Numbered from the stretch's first letter, positions 11,173-22,978 are shown. The stretch: DNA of 60,000 bases from Antedon mediterranea (GCF_964355755.1 NC_092671.1:813001-873000); one strand, 5' to 3'. Notes: generated from the sequence alone by a model not told the origin. A program made the numbers and translations.

Positions 11173-11578
11173 CTGAAACAATTAGGAAAATTATTTTTTT
11201 TTTATTTAATTTATAAAATCTATTATTAGAAAAAACATGGAGCTATAAATGTTAAAAATAATTGCTGTTCAGGAATATTTTTTTTCATTTCATCTTTTAT
11301 TTCGGAAGTAATAATACAGAGTACAACATTTTCCATAGCTCAAGAAAAAATTTGTGTCAACATTATTATAAATATAAAGAAAAAAAGTATATATAAAATA
11401 AACCGATGCCACATATAAATGGTCCATTAAAAATGTGGTCCCTGAATAATAATTTGGTCACTTATAGTACTTCAATATAGTATCAATTCCTTAATAATTC
11501 AAAATATGGGCCCTAATTATGCTGTAGGGTAGTCCTAGTGAGTAAGCCTATTATAAATTTGGTAATTTAAAACGTCAC

Positions 11579-12211
11579 TTAAAGCCCCATTCCCTACGTT
11601 TTTTAGATCTAATTTAAGATCACAAACTATATTTAATGTAAAAATAATACTATATGGTCCTATTGCGATAACTTTTTTCGTCTTTAAACGGTTAAAAATG
11701 TGAAAAATAAATCGATTCTAATAATTATAGCGGCCCGCTATAAATCCCAAAATGCATTGCGCGCGGATTGATATTTTTGTTTTTCACCTGTAATTCGCCC
11801 ACTTTTCGATCGACCGTGAAGCCAAAACAAATGGAAGACTCCTAACTTTTCAGCGAAAATACCGGGTTTTCCCCAATTTGTATCAACGGAGTCTGGCAAA
11901 AATAGAAAGACAATTAATGCAGCAACTATACAACGTCAGGCTAGGTATATAGCTAGCGTACGATGTTCGTACGTTATCGATGTTTACCAGCTAGGCCTAC
12001 AAAACTAAGCCTAGCTAGGCTAGGCCTAAGACCGTCCACGAGAGGTCGATTGCCGCGAGCTACTTAGGTAGTGCATTGTTTCTCACTTTTTATCATAATT
12101 TACCATAAAACGTACATTTAAGACAAGGAATGACATGGTTTAATGTTTTTAAAGTGATATATATGTATTATTTTCCAAAAAACGTCCAAAATTGCAGGGA
12201 GGGGTCTTTAA
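11579..12211. mobile_element. 633-bp TTAA-flanked MITE, copy 1
   Basis: The element is bounded by TTAA on both sides. Its terminal inverted repeats read inward as TTAAAGCCCCATTCCCTAC and TTAAAGACCCCTCCCTGC. A second near full-length copy lies inverted at 34027-34660, and a partial one is at 58475-58603. TTAA duplication with short inverted repeats is the signature of piggyBac-type (or Kolobok-type) elements. No transposase is encoded. It lies in intron 1 of gene B. Confidence 0.8.
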
Positions 12212-12728
12212 GTTTTCACCATAAATTTCAAATAAAACAATAAATTATTAATAAATAACATTTTCCCAAATTTGAATTATTACCCTCCACAACATATTAT
12301 CTTAGCATAAAATAAATAACCAAAAAAAAACCTCTAACCATTCCACAAAACAATCAAATGTATAAACACATAAGGGAATTCCATCACAACGAACGACCAT
12401 CATAACATGACACTACGCGATGCATGTGTTATGTGTCATATTAACAATAGCCTAATCATGTCAATCGCCACAATATTTTACAGTTCATACAAAATGAAAA
12501 CACGTTATTTATATTAAAAAGTATTATCACATAAATAAAGTAAATGATAACATTCAACTTTTCAGCCTTCTCTTGGGAAAATATTCAATTGATAACAGTA
12601 TAACTTTCAAGCGAACACTTCACTGCTCTAAATTTCTCGCGATCTATCATGTCTCAGCCAGGCCTAGGTAAAAGAGGATTATTTGGTCAATTTACCAACA
12701 TCACAAGGAATAATATAATAATGCTCAC

Positions 12729-12792
12729 CTGAGAGTAAAACGAAAATGATCACGAAGATCAAACACGACCAAAATGCGTCCATCGACGCCAT
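12729..12792 (-). CDS. Gene B exon 1: start codon and signal peptide
   Basis: On the minus strand ATG at 12792 (context GCCCATGG) opens MASMDAFWSCLIFVIIFVLL, a hydrophobic signal peptide, and ends with donor GTGAGC in phase 1. The first two bases of exon 2 complete the Gly codon, giving LLSGHTNSQ. A second ATG at 12783 is also possible; it would give the same peptide three residues shorter. The first ATG is preferred for its better context. Confidence 0.82.
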
Positions 12793-12936
12793 GGGCAAAC
12801 GGTCATCACCCAACACAAACTGGAAATACAATGGCCAAATCTATAACGACGGTGTCCAGTTAGGTTCATAATCAAATTTGTTTTCTCACCAAAATCGTCA
12901 GTTCAAGGCCCCTCTCAGACCACACGACACTGACCT

Positions 12937-12946
12937 CTAAATATAG
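12937..12946 (-). promoter_or_regulatory. Possible TATA/MEF2-like site upstream of gene B
   Basis: On the minus strand CTATATTTAG lies about 145 bp before the start codon. It matches the MEF2 consensus CTA(A/T)4TAG and also contains a TATA-like TATATTTA. Either reading is plausible, and such a short site in AT-rich DNA can occur by chance. Confidence 0.25.
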
Positions 12947-13114
12947 CACTTAAATGTAGTGGATATCCACCCTCTGGCCCAGCTGCGATTGATTTACACA
13001 CAAAATGATACCCAACCAACTTGAGGGCGCAGTATACAAAAATGACCCAGCACACTAATTTTTGTACTTCTCCTACAATATAAGAGGAAATAGAAAACGC
13101 ATTTCCATTTTCAT

Positions 13115-13600
13115 TTATTCTTTATATCAAACCAACAGGGTACAACACCAATAACAGGTTGAAAATAAAAGCTAAACTATAAAATATGAGCCAATATAAA
13201 TATATACAAATGAAAAAGAAAATTTAAATAATTTCATTAATAATACATTTAAATTGAGAAAAATTACAGTTAAAAATATCTAAAGAATTATTTTTTTAAA
13301 TACAAGAATTGTACAATGACGAGAGTATACAGAAAATACCATTTTTACAAACATTGACACAAGAAAATTTAACATGAAGAAAGGGTTTACTACGAAGATT
13401 ACGAACAGGAACATTAAAATAAAACAACGAAACAAGATCACAATCAAACTTAGAAGTAAGACATTTATACAGGAAGTGCAAGTCCTGTCTTGCTCTCCTA
13501 GATGTCGGGGAAACAATAGGAGGCAGGCAGGTTTCCAAATGCATGTGTTTTTACTCCATGGTTTTTGACATGCGTACCCTACTTCCTTTTTAGTCATTTT
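13115..13600 (-). mobile_element. Decayed LINE ORF2 C-terminus and 3' UTR
   Basis: Minus-strand frame 13544-13296 reads SRRARQDLHFLYKCL, FNVPVRNLRSK and LSSLYNSC. This resembles the conserved tail after the reverse transcriptase of non-LTR elements (RR...DL..LYK, F.VP.R..R, YN). Downstream on the same strand, TACCCTGTTGGTTTGATATA and AAGAATAAATG resemble a LINE 3' end. It is a 5'-truncated, inactive copy just upstream of gene B. Confidence 0.5.
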
Positions 13601-14034
13601 AATAAGTTTTATAGAGTTTTAATGTGTGTGTCATGTTTTTGTTGAGAGCCGCATAATAACCTCTTGGTGAAACAAATACATAATTAGTCTCTTCGGTTCC
13701 AATATCATCGTTATTTTTGTCTCTTTGATTTGGTTTTGTTTTTAAATACAGAAATAAAGAGTCTCTTAAAACAACATTTGATAAATTGATGGTAGTTTAA
13801 TGATGTATATAATCTCTCCAATAATCATTCTTAATAACCAATTATTATCTCTTATTATTAACTTAACAACTATTAATTAGTTTAGAAACAAGACCACTGA
13901 CATAATATCACTGAGACATAATCCTAACATGGATTCTGTTAGCTTTAATCAAACTGCTTAATACACTATTTTATGGTTTAAATTACATTATAATGTTTGC
14001 TTATTGAGATGGTATGTTGTTATTACTGTTAGTT
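13601..14034. other. Intergenic AT-rich sequence
   Basis: No gene, RNA or repeat family is recognised between the LINE remnant and the 49-bp repeat. Confidence 0.5.
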
Positions 14035-14184
14035 ACTAAATGAACATGACTGGATTCCATTGATGTTGTTAGCACAGTCTTATACTAAATGAACATGACT
14101 GGATTCCATTGATGTTGTTAGCACAGTCTTATACTAAATGAACATGACTGGATTCCATTGATGTTGTTAGCACAGTCTTATACT
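14035..14184. repeat. 49-bp tandem repeat, 3 copies
   Basis: Copies start at 14035, 14084 and 14133 and appear identical, each reading ACTAAATGAACATGACTGG. Near-perfect identity points to recent duplication. The 14185-14880 stretch after it is AT-rich without recognised features. Confidence 0.96.
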
Positions 14185-14880
14185 ATACAGTATTTTTATG
14201 CCAGGTATTACATGATGTTTTAATTCAGATTAACAACATTACCCAAATTAATAACTTGATAACTACAGTAAATTAGTTTACCACTGATGGTGATGTAGAT
14301 TAATAGTTTCTACAAAATACAGTCGCTTATATTATTATTGTTAAAATAAGGTAACAACACAATCTATTTAAATACCCAATAATATTGTACTACTCCTCCG
14401 TTTAAGACCGGCGTTAACTGCTGAATTTTGCAAATTTTCACTAAAATTAATTAATCGTGTAGATCAATTATTTGTGTAATAAATGTTAATTATTATGTTT
14501 ATATAAACAGTACATTAATGAATAGAGAGATTCACTAACAACATCAGATTAGCAAGAGTTTTCATCAGAAGTATAGGTACCACACGGCATGTCTGCCAAA
14601 ATGTTTTTCTTTTTAATACAAATATTAATCTGAATCACTGAGGAATTTACTTATGTAGGAAATAACATTGCTTCTACTAATTAAAACAACTTAGTTTAAT
14701 TTTAATTCTACTCAATATCAACTTTATTGATACATTGAGTGGAAGGAAATACAAGATTCACACATACAATGTATAAAATGTTGTGTTGTGCCTCTTCTAA
14801 TATTTTATCATCAGTCTTAAGCCTGCACTTAGGCACTTAGGAAAATGAAAGTTTGGTAAGCAACAGCCTCAAGACAAACA

Positions 14881-15230
14881 AGCATCAAGTAGTATGGAGG
14901 ACTCATTGATCAAAAGTAATCTTTACCAGCCTAGCTAGCAGAGCTTGCTGAATAAAATACCCAACAAGCATCAAGTAGTATTGAGGACTCATTGATCAAA
15001 AGTAATCTTTACCAGCCTAGCTAGCAGAGCTTGCTGAATAAAATACCCAACATGCATCAAGTAGTATGGAGGACTCATTGATCAAAAGTAATCTTTACCA
15101 GCCTAGCTAGCAGAGCTTGCTGAATAAAATACCCAACATGCATCAAGTAGTATGGAGGACTCATTGATCAAAAGTAATCTTTACCAGCCTAGCTAGCAGA
15201 GCTTGCTGAATAAAATACCCAACATGCATC
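14881..15230. repeat. 86-bp tandem repeat, 4 copies
   Basis: Units start at 14881, 14967, 15053 and 15139 and contain CCAGCCTAGCTAGCAGAGC. They differ at very few positions (AAGCATC or ATGCATC; TATGGAGG or TATTGAGG). Confidence 0.96.
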
Positions 15231-16567
15231 ATCATTATGTGTATGTGTGAATCTAGTAAAAAAAAAATTTTCATAAAAATTGATCAAAATTATAATCACT
15301 TTTTTTTAAGTGCGACAAAACTTCAACATGCTTTTTAAGCTAAAATTTTAAGATCAGCTGCAACAAGGCAAGGAAAGGGCAATCAAACATATCACAACGT
15401 TTGAGATTACCAAATTGGACAAACATAGTTGAATTGTATTAACAATGGATTTACCAACGTCTTATGTTTGAATTTTTTAGCCTAAATTAGAAAGCGAGAA
15501 TATACTCAAGTATGGGGCTATACTAATCATAAACAGTAGTCTAATTCAAACAATATGACTAGAAGGATGGGGTGATGTCTTAAAAACGCTGGTAATCATT
15601 TTAAATTTTTAATGATTTCATCTATAAAAAAACTGATTTTTTCATTAAAGTTAAACTATAAAATGTAAAATCATCGTTTCAAATCATTTACCCCTCTTGG
15701 AAAGATTTGCATATAAAACTAGATTTTTAACATGCATATCTTTAAAAACATCAAACAAATTTAAAACAATTGCATTGTCATTTGAAGATTAATTTGAGCT
15801 ATCAGTATTTTCTTAAAGACACTATACTTTTAGTATCTATGAATCATATAGAGGTAGACACTCTTCCATGAGTGGACTTCATTGGTAGGGCAGAGAGTGA
15901 GGTATAAAGAAGATTAAAGCAAGGAGATTAGAAATGTAATAAGAATCAACAAGATCAAGTGATTTAGTGGTAGATTTGAGTCTAACACGAGAACAACTTA
16001 AGCATTGCAGTAGTATTTGGTACGAATTAAATCAGAGCTTTTGAAAAAAAAAACAAGATTACATTAAACGAATACAGATATCTACTATTTCTTAAGTTAA
16101 TAGCGTATATTCTCTGGTATAATCCCACCCCATAGAACACAAAATTGGGCCAACTTTACGGGGTAGGACTTATATATCGGGGGAAAGCCTGGTTCAGGAA
16201 AAAAAATGATTGGTAAGCATTTCTTGTAAAAACTCACGTCCAGATCAAAAGTCAATACTGGGACTATACCAAGACAAGAGATATGCCTGTGAATTTAGAC
16301 ACAAAGTAGTGGATGGGATTAGACCCAAAGTGAGATAAAACCCGATGATATACGGTAATAACAAAAGAAATGTTATGATTAAGATAATTGAGTATGTGTA
16401 TGCTTTTGTCCCCCTGACCCAGCAACAAATTGAAAACACAATTGGTACCAACCAGTAATGTTCATCATTAAACATTCAAAACCTGATTATGCTATTTCAT
16501 TAATAATTGATATCTTATTTGTAACAATTACTATAGGAGGATTTAGGCCTACCTTAAATTTCTAAGT
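15231..16567. other. Intergenic AT-rich sequence
   Basis: No coding potential or known repeat is seen. Short frames near 16245-16475 have no recognisable domain. Confidence 0.5.
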
Positions 16568-16830
16568 GTGATGATGATGGTGATGATGATGATGATGGTG
16601 GTGATTATGATGATGATGATGATGATGATGATGATGGTGATAATGATAAAGATGATGATGATGGTGATAATGATAAAGATGATGATAATGTTGATGATGA
16701 TGATGGTGGTGGATGATGATGTATGATGATGATGGTGGATGATGATGACCAAGAAGAGAGATGATGATGATGATGATAGTAAGATGATGATAAAGATGAT
16801 ATGGACGATGATAATAATGATGATGATATT
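16568..16830. repeat. (GAT)n microsatellite, interrupted
   Basis: Runs of GATGATGAT are broken by GGT, TAA and AAA triplets. Reading frames of His, Ile or Asp here are by-products of the repeat. Confidence 0.95.
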
Positions 16831-17225
16831 GTATAGATGTGGCCAATGAAACCTATATCAATATTTTACTCGCTCAATTTTTCATTAAAAAATACTTAAC
16901 TACCTTAAACTACTTACAATACTTGACGCAATAGCATTACATGAGAACACATTTCTGCACTTATTAACCAACCAATCATAATCAATCTTGTACATAAGTC
17001 ATAATACATCATTGGTCAAATTTTTCTTATCTAACAACTAACAAACAAGCCTGAGACTCTGTTAAAATGAGGTAGTAAAAGCGTGATAATATAATACACT
17101 TGTCTATTCCTGTGCTTAACCAATTTTTTTCTTCGTCTCAAAGACAAATTTTTTTTATCAGGAAACTAACATGAACACATTGTGTTCATTTTACCCGTAA
17201 ACATGCTTTCACATTATCAAGAAAT

Positions 17226-17815
17226 GGAGAATTTTTCTCAACACATAAGAAAGTTTCCCATTACATGAGAATGTTTCTCAACACATGAGAAAGTTTCCCA
17301 TTACATGAGAATGTTTCTCAACACATGAGAAAGTTTCCCATTACATGTGAATGTTTCTCAATACATGAGAATGTTTCTCAACACATGAGAAAGTTTCCCA
17401 TTACATGAGAATGTTTCTCAACACATGAGAATGTTTCCCAAGATATGAGAATGTTTCTCAACACATGAGAATGTTTCCCAAGATATGAGAATGTTTCTCA
17501 ACACATGAGAATGTTTCTCAACACATGAGAATGGTTCTCAACACATGAGAATGGTTCTCAACACATGAGAATGTTTCTCAACACATGAGAATGTTTCTCA
17601 ACACATGAGAATGTTTCTCAACACATGAGAATTTTCTCAAGATATGAGAATGTTTCTCAATACATGAGAATGTTTCTCAACACATGAGAATGTTTCCCAA
17701 GACATGAGAATGTTTCCCAAGCCATGAGAATGTTTCCCAAGCCATGAGAATGTTTCCCAACACATGAGAATGTTTCCCAACACATATGAGAATGTTTCCC
17801 AAAACACAAGAAAGC
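17226..17815. repeat. 20-bp tandem repeat with internal dyad (about 29 copies)
   Basis: The unit ACATGAGAATGTTTCTCAAC contains the palindrome TGAGAA-TGT-TTCTCA, so every copy can form a hairpin. Variants with TTCCCA replace TTCTCA, especially at both ends of the array. It lies in the intergenic region downstream of gene A. Confidence 0.93.
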
Positions 17816-19191
17816 CCTGAGACATTACAAAAAATCCTGAATTCAATTTTTGCTCAAGGATTAAAAGGTAATTAACAATATTTCAAATTTAATATTATTA
17901 ATCTGTGGTCAACAATGAAGAATAAATGTATTTATTACGAGGTAATTTGAATCGGTGGCCATAAAAAGAGCAGCAACTATTTTGGATAAGTTATTGAATT
18001 GCTGGAATGGCTCTTTTAACACAAATTAAGCAGATTAAGTTGAATAATGAAAGGATACCCTATATGACGTTTTTAGCCGTAGACATTTACCACAAAATAC
18101 TGGCCCTATATCTTCCCTAAATTTACGTCAAAATGCTGGAAAATTCTTGACAAGTTGGAGGTATTAGGGTATTAAACTATTTTGTGAGTATATTTCAAGA
18201 TATATCTTCTTCATTCACTTAATTCCTGTTATTTGATCCAAAGGTTGATCCAACATACCCATATCCCATCATGCATTGTTACTACATTCAATTTTAAAAC
18301 TGTTGCGAATGACGTCACAATAATAAAACCATATCATTTGTGCTGTCAAAAAAACCAATTGCTAAAAAAATAGATATTTACATGATAAAATGCAATGGTA
18401 ATTAGTCTTATCTAGCACCTAATTTTCAATAAAAACTGCTTTTCGGTGGGTGTTTAAATTTGAGTTTGCTGTGTGTAACAATAATTTGAGATAGTTAGAG
18501 ATCTGTAGTATGCTACTGTCAAAATGGCACAATTAAAAGTGTAATATTGGTAAAAACTTACTTATTACATTAAACAGATACAGGCTTTTAAAACACTTTT
18601 TTATGTATAGCTGAAATGCAAAATATGGCCACATACATTTATGACTTAAGCATACATTTTTCTAATTGTAAAACTACAAAAAAAAACCATTTAAGCATTT
18701 TCACCAGTTAGAGAAGCTAAGTTGTATGTACGACATAAAGTCTCAAAACAATTCTTATTGTCAAAACAATGTGTTATTTTCATTATAATTTTTCTGGTTT
18801 AAAATACTATAAATTGAATATATTTCTTTATGGTAGTTAGGTTTTATTGAGACATGTGATGCAAACATTCATCTGAAAACCTCAATCTTGCACACATATT
18901 TGAAATGAGGAAGAGTACCCTTACATTATTGAGGTAGATTACTATTGGCTTCAACCAACTCAGTCACATTCTTTATAAACAAAACAACCATAAAACCATT
19001 TTCAATTACGAGTTCTACAAAAAAATAAAAATAAACACCTCACTAAATGTAAAATAGAATTGAATTCATACTATAAAAGCAGTTTTGCTTTTTAGCCCTG
19101 ATAACGCCACAATCTGCAGCAAAAAGGCTTAGCCTGACGATATGATCACATGTGTTCACACCAAGACACTTTCAACTCAAAGATTTGTTTA
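17816..19191. other. Intergenic sequence between gene A 3' end and the 20-bp array
   Basis: AT-rich without recognised genes. It may contain part of the gene A 3' UTR. A minus-strand AATAAA lies at about 19187-19192, on the edge of a MITE, roughly 540 bp past the stop codon. Confidence 0.45.
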
Positions 19192-19322
19192 TTAAGCTCT
19201 GTCTACACTATCAAACTAGTTTGACAAAAAAGTGTGATGTGCCCAAATATGGTAGAGATATGCTCAAATATCCATACATGAGCACATCACATTTTGTTGC
19301 AACAGTGTAGACAGAGGTTTAG
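19192..19322. mobile_element. ~150-bp MITE family, copy 1
   Basis: It begins TTAAGCTCTGTCTACACTAT and ends GTGTAGACAGAGGTTTA, an inverted repeat. The interior has GTGATGTGCCCAAATATGG and GAGCACATCACA. Five more copies occur in this window. It sits in the presumed 3' flank of gene A. Confidence 0.8.
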
Positions 19323-19730
19323 AGTGTGGAAAGTTCACATTAAAGGTGTATTCACACAGCCTATCCGTGTGAACACGCATTAAGCAATTATCTTTATCAT
19401 CAGTATTAGTATTAATAATTTGGATTCAAGTAATATAAAATAAAGATAGTAAAATGACAGACTTATAAAAATAAAAAGTTATGTTCGGCATATCACACTA
19501 CCCTCGTACACAAAGCATGCGAATAAACATTGAGGTAAGTGCTGGTTGCTTTCCATAGAAACAGACTACATCTATACTTTTGTGAGGATACCTTAATATC
19601 AAATAAAATTACATAAAAATTTTAAAAAAAACTAACCCTGAAGTAAATACATTTTACCCTGGGTTATTATATAAAATATATAACATAATAGATTTTTTTA
19701 ATAGAATTATAACAAAAAATAATAATAATT

Positions 19731-20174
19731 TTAAACAGAGGTATCTATTTCTTCACTAGAATACTGATCTTCCGCAACATTCCGGATTTTAGTAGTTTGT
19801 TGCAATTCAAAGCTTGATTCCTTTACTGTCTGCACTCTTGCTGTTGAATATTCTGCCTGATCTCCCTCTGTTGAATCTTCTATCTGCACTCTTGCTGTTG
19901 AATCTTCTGCCTGCACTCCCTCTATTGAGGCCATAGTATCTGCTACCAATGGAATGGGATTGTTTTCAAGATCATCCTTGATTTCTGTATCAGTAGTTCT
20001 TTCATTTGGTAACATTGGGTCCTCCTCTTGCGCTTCATCCATCAGTTCAGGATTATGATCAAACTCACCAGAAAGAAGACGGACACTAAGCGGGACTTCG
20101 TCATCGGGATCATGGCCGCTACCTCCAGCACTGTTGGAGTGGCATGGCACATAATAGGCATTGTTTCCAAATTG
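19731..20174 (-). CDS. Gene A last exon: cytoplasmic tail and stop codon
   Basis: The exon is 444 nt with an acceptor after TTCTTGTAG, phase 0. It encodes QFGNNAYYVPCHSNSAGGSG, an acidic Asp/Glu-rich low-complexity tail, an 18-residue repeat present twice, and the ending YSSEEIDTSV before TAA. I do not recognise the P1-P3 motifs of DCC. The tail is expected to be disordered and intracellular. Tyr and Ser in acidic context could be phosphorylated, but that is speculation. Confidence 0.88.
   Translation of the reverse strand, partial: QFGNNAYYVPCHSNSAGGSGHDPDDEVPLSVRLLSGEFDHNPELMDEAQEEDPMLPNERTTDTEIKDDLENNPIPLVADTMASIEGVQAEDSTARVQIEDSTEGDQAEYSTARVQTVKESSFELQQTTKIRNVAEDQYSSEEIDTSV
19830..19937 (-). 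repeat. 54-bp in-frame repeat inside the gene A tail
   Basis: Two 54-bp units (starts at 19830 and 19884 on the plus strand) encode 18-residue blocks, one with EGVQAEDSTARVQIEDS and one with EGDQAEYSTARVQTVKES. The length is a multiple of three, so copy changes would keep the frame. Confidence 0.85.
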
Positions 20175-20375
20175 CTACAAGAAAATATTATATTCAACAT
20201 TGAGAATTGAATAAAGATTATATTCAACAGTGAGAATTGAATAAAGATTATATTCAACAATGAACAGAATGATGTTAACTTGTTTTTTTCTTTAACTTTT
20301 GTGATAGATAGACTAAGAAGATAGGCCTACATGGCCTTTATAAATTATATTAAAAAAAGAATAATTCAACTATAC

Positions 20376-20544
20376 CCGTTGTTTGTTTTGATACATAATA
20401 AGATGGTTGAAGTTTGCCACTGGTCGAGTTTGTGCAGCAGTAGGCCTAGGCATTCCACCAGTGGCCACTACAGGAGTTTCACCGTTACCAACATTTCTTC
20501 TTGTACTATCAGGTTTATTCTGAACACTTTGTCTGTTACCGTTT
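20376..20544 (-). CDS. Gene A exon: membrane-proximal cytoplasmic region
   Basis: The exon is 169 nt with an acceptor after TTGCTTAG and donor GTATAG, entering in phase 2 and leaving in phase 0. It encodes NGNRQSVQNKPDSTRRN, then GMPRPTAAQTRP and NFNHLIMYQNKQR. It is basic and Asn/Gln-rich with no known domain. The donor GTATAG is weaker than the others in this gene. Confidence 0.8.
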
Positions 20545-20755
20545 CTAAGCAACATGAAAATAATACACCCAACTATCAGTATAAATAATATTACTCAAAG
20601 AAAATAATTTTGTTGAATTTATTATTTATTTATACTGGGTAATTTATTTAGTCAAATACTGGTCTCCCAGAGGGCCCAGTTATTAATGTACTTCTTTTGA
20701 TTGACCTGACCAATTAGGTCAATGGTTGTTACAAATCAAAACCTCCCTAACAGAC

Positions 20756-20852
20756 CTTTTAATCAGGATGAACGAGATGATACAAGCCACTATACAAAAA
20801 ACTGAAATGCCAACGCCAAGCAGGATACCCGGAAACCTATTAGGCAATCCTT
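20756..20852 (-). CDS. Gene A exon: transmembrane helix
   Basis: The exon is 97 nt with an acceptor after TTTTTTTACAG and donor GTCTGT. It encodes EGLPNRFPG followed by ILLGVGISVFCIVACIISFI and LIKR, one hydrophobic helix with a positive stop-transfer end. The orientation fits a type I receptor: FN3 domains outside, tail inside. Confidence 0.9.
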
Positions 20853-21291
20853 CTGTAAAAAAACACAACAATAATAGCAGTAATAACAAATGTATTAATC
20901 TATTTATTCTCTAAACTGCATGAGCAATGTGGCACATTTCAATTTCCATTTCTTTAGCCTTTCGATTATGTTAGGAAAGCACATTTTTAAGCAAATACCA
21001 ATTTGACAGAGAAGTCATAATAAATTCACTAATTAGATGGTGCCCATGCATTAGACGGTAACCTGGTAGTATATATAATATGGTGCAGAAAAAAAGTTTC
21101 CCTGTAAATTTTGACCAAAGGAATTTTGGATGTCAAATACAATACAATTCAGAATTGATACCAAACTTGCGGGTACACACATCCATACATTTATGATGTA
21201 ATGTATCTTTTAAACATGGTAAAACAGAGCTGAGTACAATACTGTCCCCAAACACTTTCAATCATTCCATAATGTACAGCAGTTATCTTAC

Positions 21292-21429
21292 CATTGTCAG
21301 AAGCTGTTAACGTTCTTGCAGAAACCATATCAGTAGCTGGGCTCATGCCAATTTGATTCTTGGCTTTCATCCGAAAGAAGTATTCAGTGTTGGACAAGAG
21401 GTTGTTCACATTTGAAAGAGTCTCTGAAC
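21292..21429 (-). CDS. Gene A exon: FN3-5 second half
   Basis: The exon is 138 nt, phase 1 at both ends. It encodes SETLSNVNNLLSNTEYFFRM and KAKNQIGMSPATDMVSARTL, the E-F-G strands of an FN3 fold with the conserved Tyr, plus a short stalk to the membrane. Confidence 0.9.
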
Positions 21430-21528
21430 CTGAACAAAATTGAGACAAATTTTGGTGATAAATTCAACATTGTTATATACATCTGTGTCTTGTGTTTACT
21501 GACTTCACTGATGACCTAACCTATCATG

Positions 21529-21968
21529 TTGAAGATGATGATGGTGAGATGATGATGATATGATGATAATGTGAGATGATAACAATATAACGATAATGAT
21601 AATGGTTAGATGATGGTCATGATATGATAATGATATGATTATGATGATGATGGTGATAACGATGATGGTGATAACAATTATGGTGATGATGATGATATGA
21701 TGATAACAATTATGATGATGATAATGATGATGATGATGATGATGATGATAATAATGGTGGTGATGATATGATGATAATGATGATGATGCTGATGATAATG
21801 GTGAGATGATGATCATGGTGATAATATGATGGTGATATGATGATGATAATGATAACGATGAAGATGATGATAATGATGATAACGATGATGATGATGATAA
21901 TGATGATGGTGAGATGATGATGGTGATGATAATGATGATGGTGAATGATGATGATAATAATGATAATA
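21529..21968. repeat. (GAT)n-rich microsatellite in the intron within FN3-5
   Basis: Imperfect GATGATGAT runs with AATGAT and GGTGAT variants end 12 bp from the exon border at 21980, on the donor side. The His/Ile-rich frames here are not genes. Confidence 0.95.
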
Positions 21969-21979
21969 AATTGTATTAC

Positions 21980-22150
21980 CATTTCTTTGCTGTTTATCCC
22001 ATAGTTTTTCTGGTGAGGTATTATTTATATTATAGAGTATGATATACTCAGTTATAATCCCATTGGGCTTCTGTGGTGGCTCCCATGATATTTCTACAGA
22101 GTGTGCATCAATTGGCTTGGCCCTCAAATCCGCTGGTGGGGTCTGTGGTT
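21980..22150 (-). CDS. Gene A exon: FN3-5 first half
   Basis: The exon is 171 nt, acceptor after ATCTTAG, donor GTAATA. It encodes PQTPPADLRAKPIDAHSVEI, SWEPPQKPNGIITEYIILYN and LWDKQQRN. SWEPP with the downstream YIILY is a clear FN3 B-C-C' signature. Confidence 0.92.
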
Positions 22151-22782
22151 CTAAGATAAATGAGAAAAGTTGCTGTTTTACAAGCAATTAAACAAACATG
22201 AAGGAATACAGGGTGGATTAGAAAATTTACTTCAGGATGACTATAGTCTTGCACTAAAGGATAGGTTAGTGTTACACAAAAGCATAGCAATTTCTTTCTG
22301 GCTGTTTTACTTTATCTTTTAAATAATTTAAACAAAATGTTATCTCCATTAAGATCCAGCCACTGATGTCGTGTTTGCCCTTTGATCTATAATTATAAAG
22401 TATGCTATCAATAGTCTATTTTATTTTGTGAACAGTAATATTAATCTAAGCCTACTGAATCTTAAAACTTTATAATGCCTATAACATTTTATAGTACAAT
22501 TTTAATATGACAGTTTAAGAATCAACTGATAGCATAACAGAATCTAAAGCATTATCTATGATACAACAACATACCATACAAATTAATACTCTAAATATAA
22601 AGGCCAATTTGCACAGACAAGTGGTAACTACTTCCAAGTACAATTAAATTTTTTATTTTTTTATTTAAATTTTCAGGAATAAAAACATATAAAACAAGAC
22701 GGAGGTCTGTGCAGCACCCTGAGGATTGCCATGAGTGCTCTCCATATACTGCACTACATCCATGTGTACAGAAATGACTTAC

Positions 22783-22907
22783 TGTGTTCTTTTGTCTTGA
22801 TATCCAGAAATGCACTATATTCAGATTCCCCACATGCACCAACAGTTTGTACTGAGATCATGTAATTTGTGTATGGCTGAAGACCTGTAATAATAGTAGC
22901 TTTTTCC
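22783..22907 (-). CDS. Gene A exon: FN3-4 second half
   Basis: The exon is 125 nt, acceptor after TTTTTTTTCAG, donor GTAAGT. It encodes EKATIITGLQPYTNYMISVQ and TVGACGESEYSAFLDIKTKE. LQPYTNY is the FN3 tyrosine corner. Confidence 0.92.
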
Positions 22908-22978
22908 CTGAAAAAAAACACAAAATTATTATAATCACTGGTTATTAATCATATCAGCCTAAAATAATTACTACCAAC

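Larger units (their letters stand above)
3778..12792 (-). other. Gene B span: DCC/protogenin-subclass Ig receptor, 3' part outside window
   Basis: Four coding exons join in frame: 12729-12792 (signal peptide), 10846-11172 (Ig1), 5036-5201 (Ig2 first half) and 3778-4049 (Ig2 end plus Ig3 start). All junctions are GT/AG with phases 1, 1, 2, 1. The visible protein is about 275 residues. The family are type I membrane receptors of the neural-guidance/adhesion IgSF. The same exon order, phases and motifs recur in gene A about 7 kb upstream, which makes this its tandem paralogue. The FN3, membrane and tail exons are expected left of base 1. Whether the full gene is intact cannot be judged from this window. 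Confidence 0.8.

Noticed and set aside
16549-16846. Poly-His and poly-Ile frames
   Set aside because: They come from (GAT)n on the opposite strand, as do the similar frames at 21505-21982.
17226-17815. Heat-shock element array
   Set aside because: The half sites GAA and TTC are spaced by three bases (GAA-TGT-TTC), not two as in canonical heat-shock elements.
17637-17846. Minus-strand frame with repeated WETFS
   Set aside because: Translation of the 20-bp dyad array, not a gene.
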